This document shows, one piece after another, positions 9,000-18,494 of a stretch of 64,000 bases of DNA. The position numbers were made by a program, and so were the translations under genes. The notes under the pieces are model-generated. The model saw only the letters and a program-made list of their open reading frames with translations, ran no database searches and was not told the origin of the DNA. The stretch is from Myxococcales bacterium (lineage in GTDB: Bacteria; Myxococcota_A; Polyangia; Palsa-1104): assembly GCA_028287105.1 (NCBI GenBank), contig JAQBQH010000266.1, positions 1-64,000 on the forward strand. The letters are read 5' to 3'. Each line of letters begins with the position of its first letter. Within the stretch, counting starts at the first letter, position 1.

Positions 9000-9893
9000 C
9001 TACGACGTTTGTAGCGCTTCGACCACTTCGTCGAGGCTCAATCCGCCCCACGGGCTGAAGGCCAGCCGCGCCTCCTTCGACACCGACGCCTGCACCGCTG
9101 CCAGATCGACGATGCCATGGCCGGGCGCGAGCGCGCCGATGGGGCCACACGCATCGCCGTAGTAGCAGAGCGGCGCATCGGCGTACGCAGCGAGCGTGAG
9201 CGCCATCGGCGCGAAGCCCATGACGGCGTTCAGATGCGCGGCCGGCACGTCGAGCAGCGGCATGACCGGCGCGCCGCGCAGATCCGCGCGCAGGCGATCG
9301 AGCTCGCGCGGCGTCGGCACGTCGACATAGCGCCTGCCGTTCCGCACCAGCAGGAGCGCGCCCGCCCGCTCCGCCTCGCGCGCCAGACGATCGAGCGCAC
9401 GCCGAGCGCCGTCGATGGCGCGCTCCGCGGCACTGTTGCGCGCCCGCGACATGCGCTGGGTCAGCGACTCGTCGAGCGCGCCACGCAGGAACTTGTCGCG
9501 CGCGTGCGCCCAGTCGGCGGTCGATGCGCGCACCTCGCCCAACCGCACGACCACGAAGGGCGCGCGCAGCTCGCCGGCGTGGCGGATGGTCGTGATCGCG
9601 GCCTCGAGCGCCGCGCTGGCCTCGTCGCGGTCGGGCGCGGCGAGCTCCGGCGCGCGACCGCCGGGTCGGCTCGTATTGGGACAGGGGACCTCGATCGCGA
9701 CAAGCGGCAGCTCGTCGCCGCGCATCTGCAGCTCGCGCACGAGCGGCTCGTACAGCGCCGGTCGCAGGCCGCCATCGAGAATGACGCCGCTCGCTTCGGC
9801 GCGCAGACAGAGGTCGACGATCTGCGCCGGTGACAGCGCTTCGTCGCCGTCCTGGCGGGCCGATGCGAAGGCCGTGGTGAGCGCGCGGTTCAT
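9000..9893 (-). CDS. Sugar-phosphate isomerase/epimerase-like TIM-barrel protein
   Basis: 297 residues from ATG 9893 (MNRALTTAFASARQ). An upstream ATG at 9953 would add 20 residues but would run through the -35 region of the divergent OmpA promoter. The pattern of alternating strands and helices, with an early acidic/Gly turn (ASGVILDGGL), a central EVPCPNTSRPGG segment and late strands ending in Asp/His (MPLLDVPAAH, CYYGDACGP, ALAPGHGIVDL), resembles the AP-endonuclease-2 / xylose-isomerase-like barrel family (GxGxxD near the end). Substrate unknown. It converges with the TPR lipoprotein gene, 16 bases apart. Confidence 0.5.
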   Translation of the reverse strand: MNRALTTAFASARQDGDEALSPAQIVDLCLRAEASGVILDGGLRPALYEPLVRELQMRGDELPLVAIEVPCPNTSRPGGRAPELAAPDRDEASAALEAAITTIRHAGELRAPFVVVRLGEVRASTADWAHARDKFLRGALDESLTQRMSRARNSAAERAIDGARRALDRLAREAERAGALLLVRNGRRYVDVPTPRELDRLRADLRGAPVMPLLDVPAAHLNAVMGFAPMALTLAAYADAPLCYYGDACGPIGALAPGHGIVDLAAVQASVSKEARLAFSPWGGLSLDEVVEALQTS

Positions 9894-9924
9894 TCGGTTG
9901 CTGCAGTCATTAGGGCCGATTTCA

Positions 9925-9954
9925 TTGACAACACGAGCTTTTTCGACGTACAAA
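9925..9954 (+). promoter_or_regulatory. Probable sigma-70-type promoter of the OmpA-TSP3 gene
   Basis: A perfect TTGACA (9925-9930), an 18-base spacer and TACAAA (9949-9954). Transcription would start near 9961, about 31 bases before the ATG at 9992, which has GAGGA at 9979-9983. Confidence 0.5.
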
Positions 9955-9991
9955 TGTCAGTTAATAAGCCCTTCGTGTGAGGATCTTAGAC

Positions 9992-11979
<1,988 letters not shown>

Positions 11980-11983
<4 letters not shown>

Positions 11984-12834
11984 TTCGCGCGGCCTTCGTG
12001 GCCGCGATCGTCCTTACCTCGATCGTCCCTAGCGGCATCGTCCTCACCGCCACCGACGCGCGCGCCGATGAGCGCGGGTACGACCTCCGGAACGCAGAGC
12101 TGAAAAAGCCGGCGCCACTGGTGGTGGTGCTCCACTGCTATGGCTGCGCCCCGCAGCAGCTGCCGCCGCAGCTCGGCATCGACGCGCTCGCGAAGAAGTA
12201 CGGGTTCGTGGTCGCGGTGCCGGCGGGGCGTGTCGATTCCGCGGGGCGGCCCTTCTGGAACGCGACGCCGGCCTGCTGCGACTTCGAGGGCGCAAAGCCT
12301 GACGACGTCGGCTACGTCCTCGGCGTCATCGACGAGCTGGTCAAGAAGCGGATCGCCGATCCGAAGCGCGTGTACCTCGTCGGCTTCTCCAACGGCGGGT
12401 TCCTCGCCTATCGGCTGGCGTGCGAGCACGCAGACAAGATCGCGGCGATCGTGAGCATGGGCGGCGGTGCGCCCGAGAGCTGCGCGCCGTCGTCGGCGCT
12501 GTCGGTGCTGGACGTGCACGGCCAGGCCGACGAGGTCGTACCGGTGGGCGGGCGCGCGCTCGGCCGCGGCTTTCCGCGGCGCGGCGGCTTCCCGCCGGCA
12601 GACGCGGCGCTGGCCCGTTTCGCGGCCGCCGACCAGTGCAGCCGAGCCGACGGCGCAGACGACGCGAAGCGCGGCGGCGACGATGCGAAGCGCGGCATCG
12701 ACAAGGGACGGCGCGCGTGGCGCTGTCCGCGCAACGCGGTCGAGCTATGGATGATGCCGGGCGGCCACGTCGCCAGCTACGGCGACGGCTTCGGCGAACG
12801 CGTCTGGAAGTGGCTCGCCGCGCGGCACAAGTAG
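11980..12834 (+). CDS. Secreted alpha/beta-hydrolase esterase (LpqC / PHB-depolymerase-like)
   Basis: 284 residues, start overlapping the OmpA-gene stop as ATGA. Signal peptide about 1-28 (TATDARADE). The core follows the LpqC/polyhydroxybutyrate-depolymerase-like esterase family: oxyanion strand PLVVVLHCYGC, nucleophile elbow GFSNGG, acid in DVHGQADEVVP and catalytic His in MPGGHVAS. A short insertion near residues 220-240 has two nearly identical DDAKRG-type heptads, a 21-base internal duplication. Likely periplasmic or secreted; the ester substrate is unknown. Confidence 0.8.
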
Positions 12835-12866
12835 CCGCGCCGCCGCGTGACGCCGGCTCGCCGGAT

Positions 12867-12954
12867 CAGGACATCGGCGTGCACAGCTCAGGACATCGGC
12901 GTGCACAGCTCAGGACATCGGCGTGCACAGCTCAGGACATCGGCGTGCACAGCT
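12867..12954. repeat. Four perfect 22-bp tandem repeats at the 3' end of the VOC gene
   Basis: Four head-to-tail identical copies at 12867-12888, 12889-12910, 12911-12932 and 12933-12954, each beginning CAGGACATCGG. The innermost copy carries the last six sense codons of the VOC gene; its stop codon (12932-12934) spans the junction with the next copy. The other three copies lie downstream. No spacers are present. The period is not a multiple of three, so copies are not coding extensions. Confidence 0.95.
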
Positions 12955-13321
12955 CGACCAGATTGCCGTCGAGGTCGCGCACGTAGGCGACGGTCTGGCC
13001 CCACGGCTTCTTCGTCGGCGCCAGGACGCGGCGCGCGCCCGCGCCCACCGCTCGCTCGACCGCCGCGGGGACGTCGTCGGTGGTGAGCGCGACCTCGAAC
13101 GGCGGAGGCGCCTCGTCCGTCTGCGCGGCGCGGAAGCCGCCCGGCAACATGTCGCGAACGTAGCCCTGGCTGACGAACGCGAGCGTCGTCGGGCCGGTCT
13201 CGAGCTCCGCGTACAGCCCCTTTTCGTCGAGCATCCGCCGCGCGAGGCCGAAGGCGCGCTCCCAGAACTCCAACGAGCGCCGCACGTCGGTGACGTACAA
13301 AATCGTGTATCCGAGTTTCAT
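12932..13321 (-). CDS. Glyoxalase/VOC-superfamily protein
   Basis: 129 residues from ATG 13321, which has GGGAGGA four bases upstream. The VOC fold is visible: MKLGYTILYVTDVRRSLEFWERAFG opening, central ETGPTTLAFVSQG strand, second half PFEVALTTDDVPAAVERAVGAGA and the ending WGQTVAYVRDLDGNLVELCTP, typical of glyoxalase/bleomycin-resistance/dioxygenase proteins. The metal-ligand Glu in LVEL is present. The reaction is unknown; small-molecule detoxification or isomerisation is typical. Its ATG overlaps the stop of the WYL regulator gene by four bases, so the two are translationally coupled. Confidence 0.85.
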   Translation of the reverse strand: MKLGYTILYVTDVRRSLEFWERAFGLARRMLDEKGLYAELETGPTTLAFVSQGYVRDMLPGGFRAAQTDEAPPPFEVALTTDDVPAAVERAVGAGARRVLAPTKKPWGQTVAYVRDLDGNLVELCTPMS

Positions 13322-14007
13322 GTGATCCTCCCGTTTCGAACGTGTTCGAAGAAGTCGTCGAGCGTGCGGCCCGGCTCGTCTTCGAAGGTCTCTTCGGTCA
13401 ATTCCAACTTCTGCACCCGGTCGAGGCGGAAGCCGCGAAATCCATCGCGCAGCTCGCACCAGGCCGCGACCGTCCAGCTGTGGCCCCAGAAGAAGAGCCC
13501 CAGCGGTCGGATGGTGCGCGCAGTCGCGGCCGCCGCACGGTCGACGTATTCCAGGCGTGCGCGCCGACGCTCGCGGATGGCGCGGCGCAAGGTGCCGAGC
13601 TCACGCGCCGACTCGACCGGCACGTGGAAGCCGGGCGCGAACATCGTCGCCTTGCCAATCCGGTCTTGTAGGCGGTCCGGCAGCACCGCCTCGACCTTCT
13701 GCAGCGCCTCGCGCGCCGCCTTCGCCAGCGTCGGGTCGGCCCAGCTCTCGACGACGCGGGCACCGAGCACCAATGCCTCCAGCTCATCCTCGGTGAACAT
13801 CAACGGCGGCAGATCGAAGCCGCGGTCGAGCGCATAGCCAACGCCCGCTTCCCCGCGGATCGGAACCCCCGACGCGACCAGATCCGCGACGTCGCGATAA
13901 ACGGTGCGCTCGGAGATTTCGAGCTCATCGGCCAGCTGTCGTGCCGTCGTCAGCTTGCGGCGGCGGAGTAGCTGGATGATGCGGAAGAGTCGATCGGCAC
14001 GGCGCAT
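13318..14007 (-). CDS. WYL-domain transcriptional regulator (YafY/DeoR-type HTH)
   Basis: 229 residues. N-terminal winged helix-turn-helix (about 1-58, RLFRIIQLLRRRKLTTARQLADELEISERTVYRDVADL), then a WYL ligand-binding domain (about 130-205, ARLEYVDRA...RTIRPLGLFFWGHSWTVAAWCELRDGFRGFRLDRVQKL). WYL regulators sense nucleic acids or small ligands. The gene begins 58 bases inside the 3' end of the GST gene and its stop overlaps the VOC start, so all three form one operon. The twin palindromes upstream of the GST gene are its most economical binding sites, giving autoregulation (inference). Confidence 0.88.
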   Translation of the reverse strand: MRRADRLFRIIQLLRRRKLTTARQLADELEISERTVYRDVADLVASGVPIRGEAGVGYALDRGFDLPPLMFTEDELEALVLGARVVESWADPTLAKAAREALQKVEAVLPDRLQDRIGKATMFAPGFHVPVESARELGTLRRAIRERRRARLEYVDRAAAATARTIRPLGLFFWGHSWTVAAWCELRDGFRGFRLDRVQKLELTEETFEDEPGRTLDDFFEHVRNGRIT

Positions 14008-14732
14008 TGAGTGTCCTCATGCACCCGATCGAGCCAGGTGCTCAAACGTTTTCGCCGGGCCAGGGAATCGCGCTGCGGCTGCGTCAGCGGCGTCCGCAGG
14101 CTGTGCAGCTGCGCGAACAGCGCCAGGTCGGCGACGGAGATCGTCTTGCCGCCGCCGGCGGCGCCGCCGCCGCCGCACCAGTATCCGCGTTCCGGTGCGC
14201 GCGCCTCGAGCTGATCGAGGAGCACTTCGAAGCGCTGCCAGCAGCGTTCGGCTCCCGCCCGCCAGATGTCGCGCGCCTCGAGACGACGAATGACGTTCTT
14301 GCGCACGCGCGGAGCGATCAGCGCGCGCACGAACCAGGGCGCTCCGCCGAAGTAGGCCGCCAGCGTGCGTGGCCAGTTGCGATCGTCGGCCCAGCGGGCA
14401 GCGACGAGGAAGCCGTTGACGGCGGTATCGGCCAGCTCCTCCCACAGCCACGCCTCGGCGTCGACGGCGAAGGCGCCCGGACGAAGCTCGGCGATACGCC
14501 GCAAGATATCGGTCGAGTCCGCCAGCGGCGCCCCGTCGACCAGCAGAACCGGCACCTGCCCGAGCGGGTTGTAGCGTTTGAAAGACCCGGGCTGCGCTCC
14601 GTGGCGTCTCTCGTACGGCAGCCGCGCCGCCTTCAGGGCGCGGTTCACCTTGAGGCAGAAGGGCGAGTAGCTCTCGATACCCGGCAAGCCCGGGTCGATC
14701 GTTTCACACAGGACGAGTTTGGGTGTGCTCAT
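13950..14732 (-). CDS. Glutathione S-transferase family protein
   Basis: 260 residues from ATG 14732 (MSTPKLVLCET). Thioredoxin-like N-terminal domain (about 4-85) with SYSPFCLKVNRALKAARLPYE, the cis-Pro segment QVPVLLVDG and ADSTDI; then an all-helical C-terminal domain (about 95-235, including ISVADLALFAQLHSL). The GST-type Ser/Cys near the start (SPFC) could be the thiol-activating residue. The C-terminal 19 codons overlap the WYL regulator gene and are Ser/Ala-rich, probably an extension created by the overlap. First gene of a GST-WYL-VOC operon, probably detoxification. No clear ribosome-binding site precedes this ATG; a GTG at 14753 is the alternative start. Confidence 0.82.
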   Translation of the reverse strand: MSTPKLVLCETIDPGLPGIESYSPFCLKVNRALKAARLPYERRHGAQPGSFKRYNPLGQVPVLLVDGAPLADSTDILRRIAELRPGAFAVDAEAWLWEELADTAVNGFLVAARWADDRNWPRTLAAYFGGAPWFVRALIAPRVRKNVIRRLEARDIWRAGAERCWQRFEVLLDQLEARAPERGYWCGGGGAAGGGKTISVADLALFAQLHSLRTPLTQPQRDSLARRKRLSTWLDRVHEDTQCAVPIDSSASSSYSAAAS

Positions 14733-14754
14733 GCGTGACAAGCTAGCTGCCACC

Positions 14755-14776
14755 TCCTGACAACCTACTGTCAGGA
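14755..14776 (-). promoter_or_regulatory. Palindromic operator, proximal copy
   Basis: Perfect inverted repeat TCCTGACA, six bases (ACCTAC), TGTCAGGA, 23 bases upstream of the GST ATG. The same 22 bases recur at 14788-14809. Confidence 0.75.
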
Positions 14777-14787
14777 TGTATTCGGCC

Positions 14788-14809
14788 TCCTGACAACCTA
14801 CTGTCAGGA
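14788..14809 (-). promoter_or_regulatory. Palindromic operator, distal copy
   Basis: Identical to the proximal copy, including the six central bases. The two are 33 bases apart start to start, close to three helical turns, so two dimers would sit on nearly the same face of the DNA. The identity extends two bases (CC) before each palindrome. Confidence 0.75.
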
Positions 14810-14829
14810 GTGTTTCGACGCCACCATCT

Positions 14830-16320
14830 CTAGCGCTTCTGGAAGGCGAACCAGCTGTTCTTGCCGTCGCGCTTCACAAGGAGGCGGATCATGTCACCGT
14901 GGCCGACACCGCGGACCGCGCGCGCGTAGTCGTCGAGCCCCAGCACATTGGCCTCGCCGACGCGCATGATGATGTCCCCACGCTCGAGGCCCGCCTCGAC
15001 GGCCGGGCTCTCGGGCTCCACCGACATGACGACCACCCCGCGCAGCTGCGAATTGCCCAGCTCGCGCGCGATCCCCGGCGAGATCTCGGAGACCGTCATG
15101 CCGAGCGGCGACTTGTGGCCCGGCGGCAGCTTCGGCGTCGCCGTGCGCTCCGGCTCCTCGGGCGCCGCCTGCAAGGTCACCTCGACCTTCGACTGCGCGC
15201 CCTTGCGATAGACGGTCATGGGCACGCGCTTGCCGGCCGCCGTCGTCGCCACCAGCCACATGAGATCGTCGGCACGCTTGATCGAGTGGCCATCGAAGTC
15301 GAGGATCACGTCGCCCGCCTGCATGCCCGCCTTGGCCGCCGGCGAATCGTTCACCACGTCGCTGACGAGCGCACCGCGACCATCGGGCAGGTTGAACGCC
15401 TTCTTCAAGTTGACGGTCACCGACTGCGGATAGACGCCCATCCAGCTGCGCGGCGCCTTGCCGAACTGTCTGAGCATCGGCGCGATCACCTTCGCCATGT
15501 TGATGGGAATGGCGAAGCCGATGCCCTGCGCCTGCGCGTTCATGGCCGTATTGATGCCAATGACCTCGCCGCGCGCGTTGATGAGCGGACCGCCAGAATT
15601 GCCGGGGTTGATCGACGCATCGGTCTGGATGAAGTCGTAGTAGCCCGACTGCGAGCCGCCCGGGCGCACATCCCGTCGCCCCTTGGCGCTGATGATGCCC
15701 GCCGTGACCGTGTGGTCGAGACCGAACGGATTGCCGATGGCGATGACCCACTCGCCGATCTGCACGTCGTCGGAGTTGCCGAGCGGCGTGACCGCCAGGC
15801 TCGAGCCCGCGTCGATTTTCAAGAGCGCGATGTCGGTCCGTTCGTCGCGACCGACCAGCCGCGCCGACAGCTCGCGCTCGTCCGAGAGCCGGACGCGAAT
15901 GTCATCGGCCCCCTCGATGACGTGGCTGTTCGTCAGGATGTAGCCGCTCTTGTGGATGACGAATCCGGTCCCCTGACCACGGCCGTGGCCGCGCGGCTTA
16001 TCCCCGCCGCCGCTGCCACTGCCCGGCCGGTCGTCGGGGCCGTCCGCCGTCTGGATCGCGACGACGTTGACCACCGCCGGTCCCAGCGTCCCCGCCAGCT
16101 TCACGAACGACTGCATGTTGATCGGCCCGTTCTTGGGCAGCGCAGCCTTCGAAGCGCCTTCGCTCCACAGCGGCTCGTCGGCCTTCGACGCTCCGGCCTT
16201 GGCCGACGCAGACTTGGCTGGCGCCGCCGCCGTCGCAGCAACCGCCGGCGTCGGAGCCGCCAACGACGGTGCGCCGAGCAGGAACACCATCAGCGCTCCC
16301 GGAACAGTCAGCCGGTGCAT
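14830..16320 (-). CDS. HtrA/DegP-family periplasmic serine protease
   Basis: 496 residues. Signal peptide (about 1-21), an Ala/Lys-rich linker, trypsin-like domain with the full triad His133 (TNSHVIEG), Asp163 (RTDIALLKI) and Ser242 (INPGNSGGPL), then two PDZ domains (about 280-370 and 395-490). A Gly/Arg-rich insertion (about 98-116) sits just before the protease core. HtrA proteins degrade or refold damaged envelope proteins. The last residues SWFAFQKR complete PDZ2. The small membrane-protein gene lies 22 bases upstream and may be cotranscribed. Confidence 0.95.
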   Translation of the reverse strand: MHRLTVPGALMVFLLGAPSLAAPTPAVAATAAAPAKSASAKAGASKADEPLWSEGASKAALPKNGPINMQSFVKLAGTLGPAVVNVVAIQTADGPDDRPGSGSGGGDKPRGHGRGQGTGFVIHKSGYILTNSHVIEGADDIRVRLSDERELSARLVGRDERTDIALLKIDAGSSLAVTPLGNSDDVQIGEWVIAIGNPFGLDHTVTAGIISAKGRRDVRPGGSQSGYYDFIQTDASINPGNSGGPLINARGEVIGINTAMNAQAQGIGFAIPINMAKVIAPMLRQFGKAPRSWMGVYPQSVTVNLKKAFNLPDGRGALVSDVVNDSPAAKAGMQAGDVILDFDGHSIKRADDLMWLVATTAAGKRVPMTVYRKGAQSKVEVTLQAAPEEPERTATPKLPPGHKSPLGMTVSEISPGIARELGNSQLRGVVVMSVEPESPAVEAGLERGDIIMRVGEANVLGLDDYARAVRGVGHGDMIRLLVKRDGKNSWFAFQKR

Positions 16321-16342
16321 TCGTACAATTGTGCCACGAGGA

Positions 16343-16600
16343 TCAGCGCGGAGCGAGCGGCGCCTTCACCTTTCGCGGCGGCGTCGACATGTCGGGCGGA
16401 TGCAGCTCCCCTTTCACCTTTCGGGCGACCTTCTCGGCCTCTTCTTTGGTGCCGTCGGCCAGGTCCTTGGCCTCCTGCGTGGCGAAAATGGCGCACGTGT
16501 GCCCCCACAACGTTCGCTTGCCGAGCGGCACCGTCACGGCGAACCAGACGAACGCCGCAAACATGACCAACGAAATCAGAAAACGGATCATCCCGAACAT
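16343..16600 (-). CDS. Small membrane protein, unknown function
   Basis: 85 residues: one N-terminal membrane helix (about 4-24, IRFLISLVMFAAFVWFAVTV), a short linker with one Cys, then a charged helix rich in Lys/Glu (TQEAKDLADGTKEEAEKVARKVKGEL) and a Pro/Lys-rich tail. No family recognised. Its ATG adjoins the stop of the IorA-like gene upstream (16600/16601), so the two are probably translated together. Confidence 0.6.
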   Translation of the reverse strand: MFGMIRFLISLVMFAAFVWFAVTVPLGKRTLWGHTCAIFATQEAKDLADGTKEEAEKVARKVKGELHPPDMSTPPRKVKAPLAPR

Positions 16601-18247
16601 CTAGCCATCGGCCTCCTCGACACCACGCGCAGTACCGTAACAAATGAGAGCGCGCGGCCCATGCCGAGACGCGGAATAGGCTACCGCCGCCCCCAGCCCC
16701 GGGTCGTCGAGCGGCGCGGTCGCCACGTGCAGTCCTGCCGCCCGCAGCTGCGCTTCGAGCGCGTCGTCCGGCAGCGCCGGTGTCTTCGGCCCCTCCGTGC
16801 GCTTCATCACGACCAGGACGTGCAGCACCTCGCGTCGAGCGACCGCGTTGTCGACGATACCGAGCAGCTCCGAGTGGTAGTGGCTGACGTCGCCGATCAG
16901 CGCCACCGCCAGCGGCGCCCCACTCTGCTCCTCCACCTCGCCCGCGTCGGCGAGCGCACCGGCCACCGGCGCCGCCGAACCCATGTGCATCTTGACGTCG
17001 ACCAGCCGGTCGCGAATTCCGAGCACGCCCGTCGGCCCCGGCCCCGACACGATGATGGTCGGCCGGTCCAGCTGGCGCAGGCTCTGCAGCAGCGTCGCGC
17101 GCGGATCGTTCGCCACGAAGCCCTTCATCTTGCCCCGCGTCCGCGCCACGAACAGCGGCCAGGGCTCGCCGTCGTCCTCCCCGATCGCGGCGGCCGCGTC
17201 CTCCGCCGCCTTCCACTCGGCCGCCGTGCGCACCACCGCGTCCGCCTCCGCACGCACCCGCCCGCCGAAGCGTCCCAACAGCGTATCGATCCGCTCGTCG
17301 TCGAGCCGTTGCGGCCGCGACTCTCCCGCCCCTCGCACGCGACATTGCAGCGACTCACGATGCGCGAACGCCTGCAGCTCGCGCTCGAGAAACGGCTCCC
17401 CCTCTTCGAGGACCAGCACCTCGTCGCGCCCCTGCATCAGCTCGAGCAGCGCCTGCCGCGGCAACGGCCACGCCGCTCCGAGCCTGACCGTCGAGAGTCG
17501 CCGCGCCCACGCCCGCGCGTGCGCCATCGGTCCCAGCGTTCCCGACAGCACGACCGCATGGCTGCTGTCGCCCAGCGTCTTGCACACCAGCGCCTCGACG
17601 AGCGGCAGCAGCCGCGCCAGCCGTCGCGACCGCTTCTCGGCATGGTACCGGTAGGTCGCCGACGTCGAGATGAACGGCCCGGCGGCGCGCGAAAACATCA
17701 TCAGCGCCCCTTCCGGCAGATCGGGCGGCGCCTCGTGGACCGCCGCGCGCGCCTCCAGATAGCGCGGATGCAGTCGCACGAGCACCGGCATGCCCGAGCG
17801 CTGCGACGCATGCGCGCCCAGACGCACGAGTTGGTAGGTCTCGTCGGCGGATCCCGCCTCCAACTGCACGAGTTGCGCGACCTGGGACAACGCGGCCCGG
17901 TTGTCCTGGGCGTTCTGCGCCGCCGACGGCCCGGGATCCAAGCCCTCGACGAACAGCGCCGGCGACCGCAGCTCGTTCACCATCCCGAAGGTCGCCAGCG
18001 TGTCGAGCGCCACATTGACGCCGACGTGCTTCATCATCGCCGCCGTACCGTGGCCGCTCAAGAGCGCCCCACCCAACGCCATCGATGCCGCGACATGCTC
18101 GTTGACCGTGAAGTGATGGCTGACGCCGGCACCCCGCGCCTCGAGCAGCAGCTGCGTCTTGGTCAGCGGCGCGCCCGGAAACGACCAGGCGCTGCGAATC
18201 CGTGCGGCGGCCAGTGCTCGAGCGAGCGCCTCGTGGCCGGTCAGCAC
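16601..18247 (-). CDS. IorA-like 2-oxoacid:ferredoxin oxidoreductase alpha-type protein, divergent
   Basis: 548 residues, GTG start. The N-terminal pyrimidine-binding domain aligns with indolepyruvate:ferredoxin oxidoreductase alpha subunits: SFPGAPLTKT (family AYPGTPSTE), then NEHVAASMALGG with the cofactor-activating Glu50, and MMKHVGVNVALD. The C-terminal thiamine-diphosphate domain is recognisable (HMGSAAPVAGAL, then ALIGDVSHYHSELLGIVDNA, Asp453), but the metal-binding Asn of the family's DNRTTAMTG segment is replaced (VVMKRTEGPKTP, Lys482). The usual C-terminal two-cluster ferredoxin domain is absent, and no iorB gene is adjacent. It may use another acceptor, another cofactor, or be inactive. 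The start overlaps the upstream Cys-rich gene by seven bases. Confidence 0.7.
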   Translation of the reverse strand: MLTGHEALARALAAARIRSAWSFPGAPLTKTQLLLEARGAGVSHHFTVNEHVAASMALGGALLSGHGTAAMMKHVGVNVALDTLATFGMVNELRSPALFVEGLDPGPSAAQNAQDNRAALSQVAQLVQLEAGSADETYQLVRLGAHASQRSGMPVLVRLHPRYLEARAAVHEAPPDLPEGALMMFSRAAGPFISTSATYRYHAEKRSRRLARLLPLVEALVCKTLGDSSHAVVLSGTLGPMAHARAWARRLSTVRLGAAWPLPRQALLELMQGRDEVLVLEEGEPFLERELQAFAHRESLQCRVRGAGESRPQRLDDERIDTLLGRFGGRVRAEADAVVRTAAEWKAAEDAAAAIGEDDGEPWPLFVARTRGKMKGFVANDPRATLLQSLRQLDRPTIIVSGPGPTGVLGIRDRLVDVKMHMGSAAPVAGALADAGEVEEQSGAPLAVALIGDVSHYHSELLGIVDNAVARREVLHVLVVMKRTEGPKTPALPDDALEAQLRAAGLHVATAPLDDPGLGAAVAYSASRHGPRALICYGTARGVEEADG

Positions 18248-18438
18248 AGCTCGAATTCCTTACAGAAGTCGAGGGGCAACCGCGAATTGGCCTCGGGCCG
18301 GTCCCGGTGGGTCTCATTGGGCCACTCGTGCCGGCAGCCCTCGGTGCGGAGGTCGAAATGTGCGCAGTCCTCGCAGCAGAATCGCAGCGAATAGGCCTCG
18401 CGTTCGGCTTCGAATTCGGCCGTCCGGGGGAGTCGCAC
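18241..18438 (-). CDS. Small Cys-rich (putative metal-binding) protein
   Basis: 65 residues with five Cys in an ordered pattern: FCCEDCAHFD, then CRHEWP, then FCKEFELC at the end, plus His residues. The spacing suggests a small zinc or iron-sulfur fold. Supported as a real gene by the Cys arrangement, the LPRTAEFEAEREAYSLRFCCEDC opening, and the seven-base overlap with the IorA-like gene that follows it. The Cys cluster makes it a possible electron-transfer or assembly partner of that ferredoxin-less protein (inference). Confidence 0.65.
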   Translation of the reverse strand: MRLPRTAEFEAEREAYSLRFCCEDCAHFDLRTEGCRHEWPNETHRDRPEANSRLPLDFCKEFELC

Positions 18439-18494
18439 CAGCCGAGCATGGTCGGCCTGAGCGCTCCCGTCAATCTGCTATGCTCGAGAGTGAA

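Noticed and set aside
12867-12954. Possible CRISPR array
   Set aside because: The four 22-base copies are directly adjacent with no spacers and no cas genes; it is a tandem repeat.
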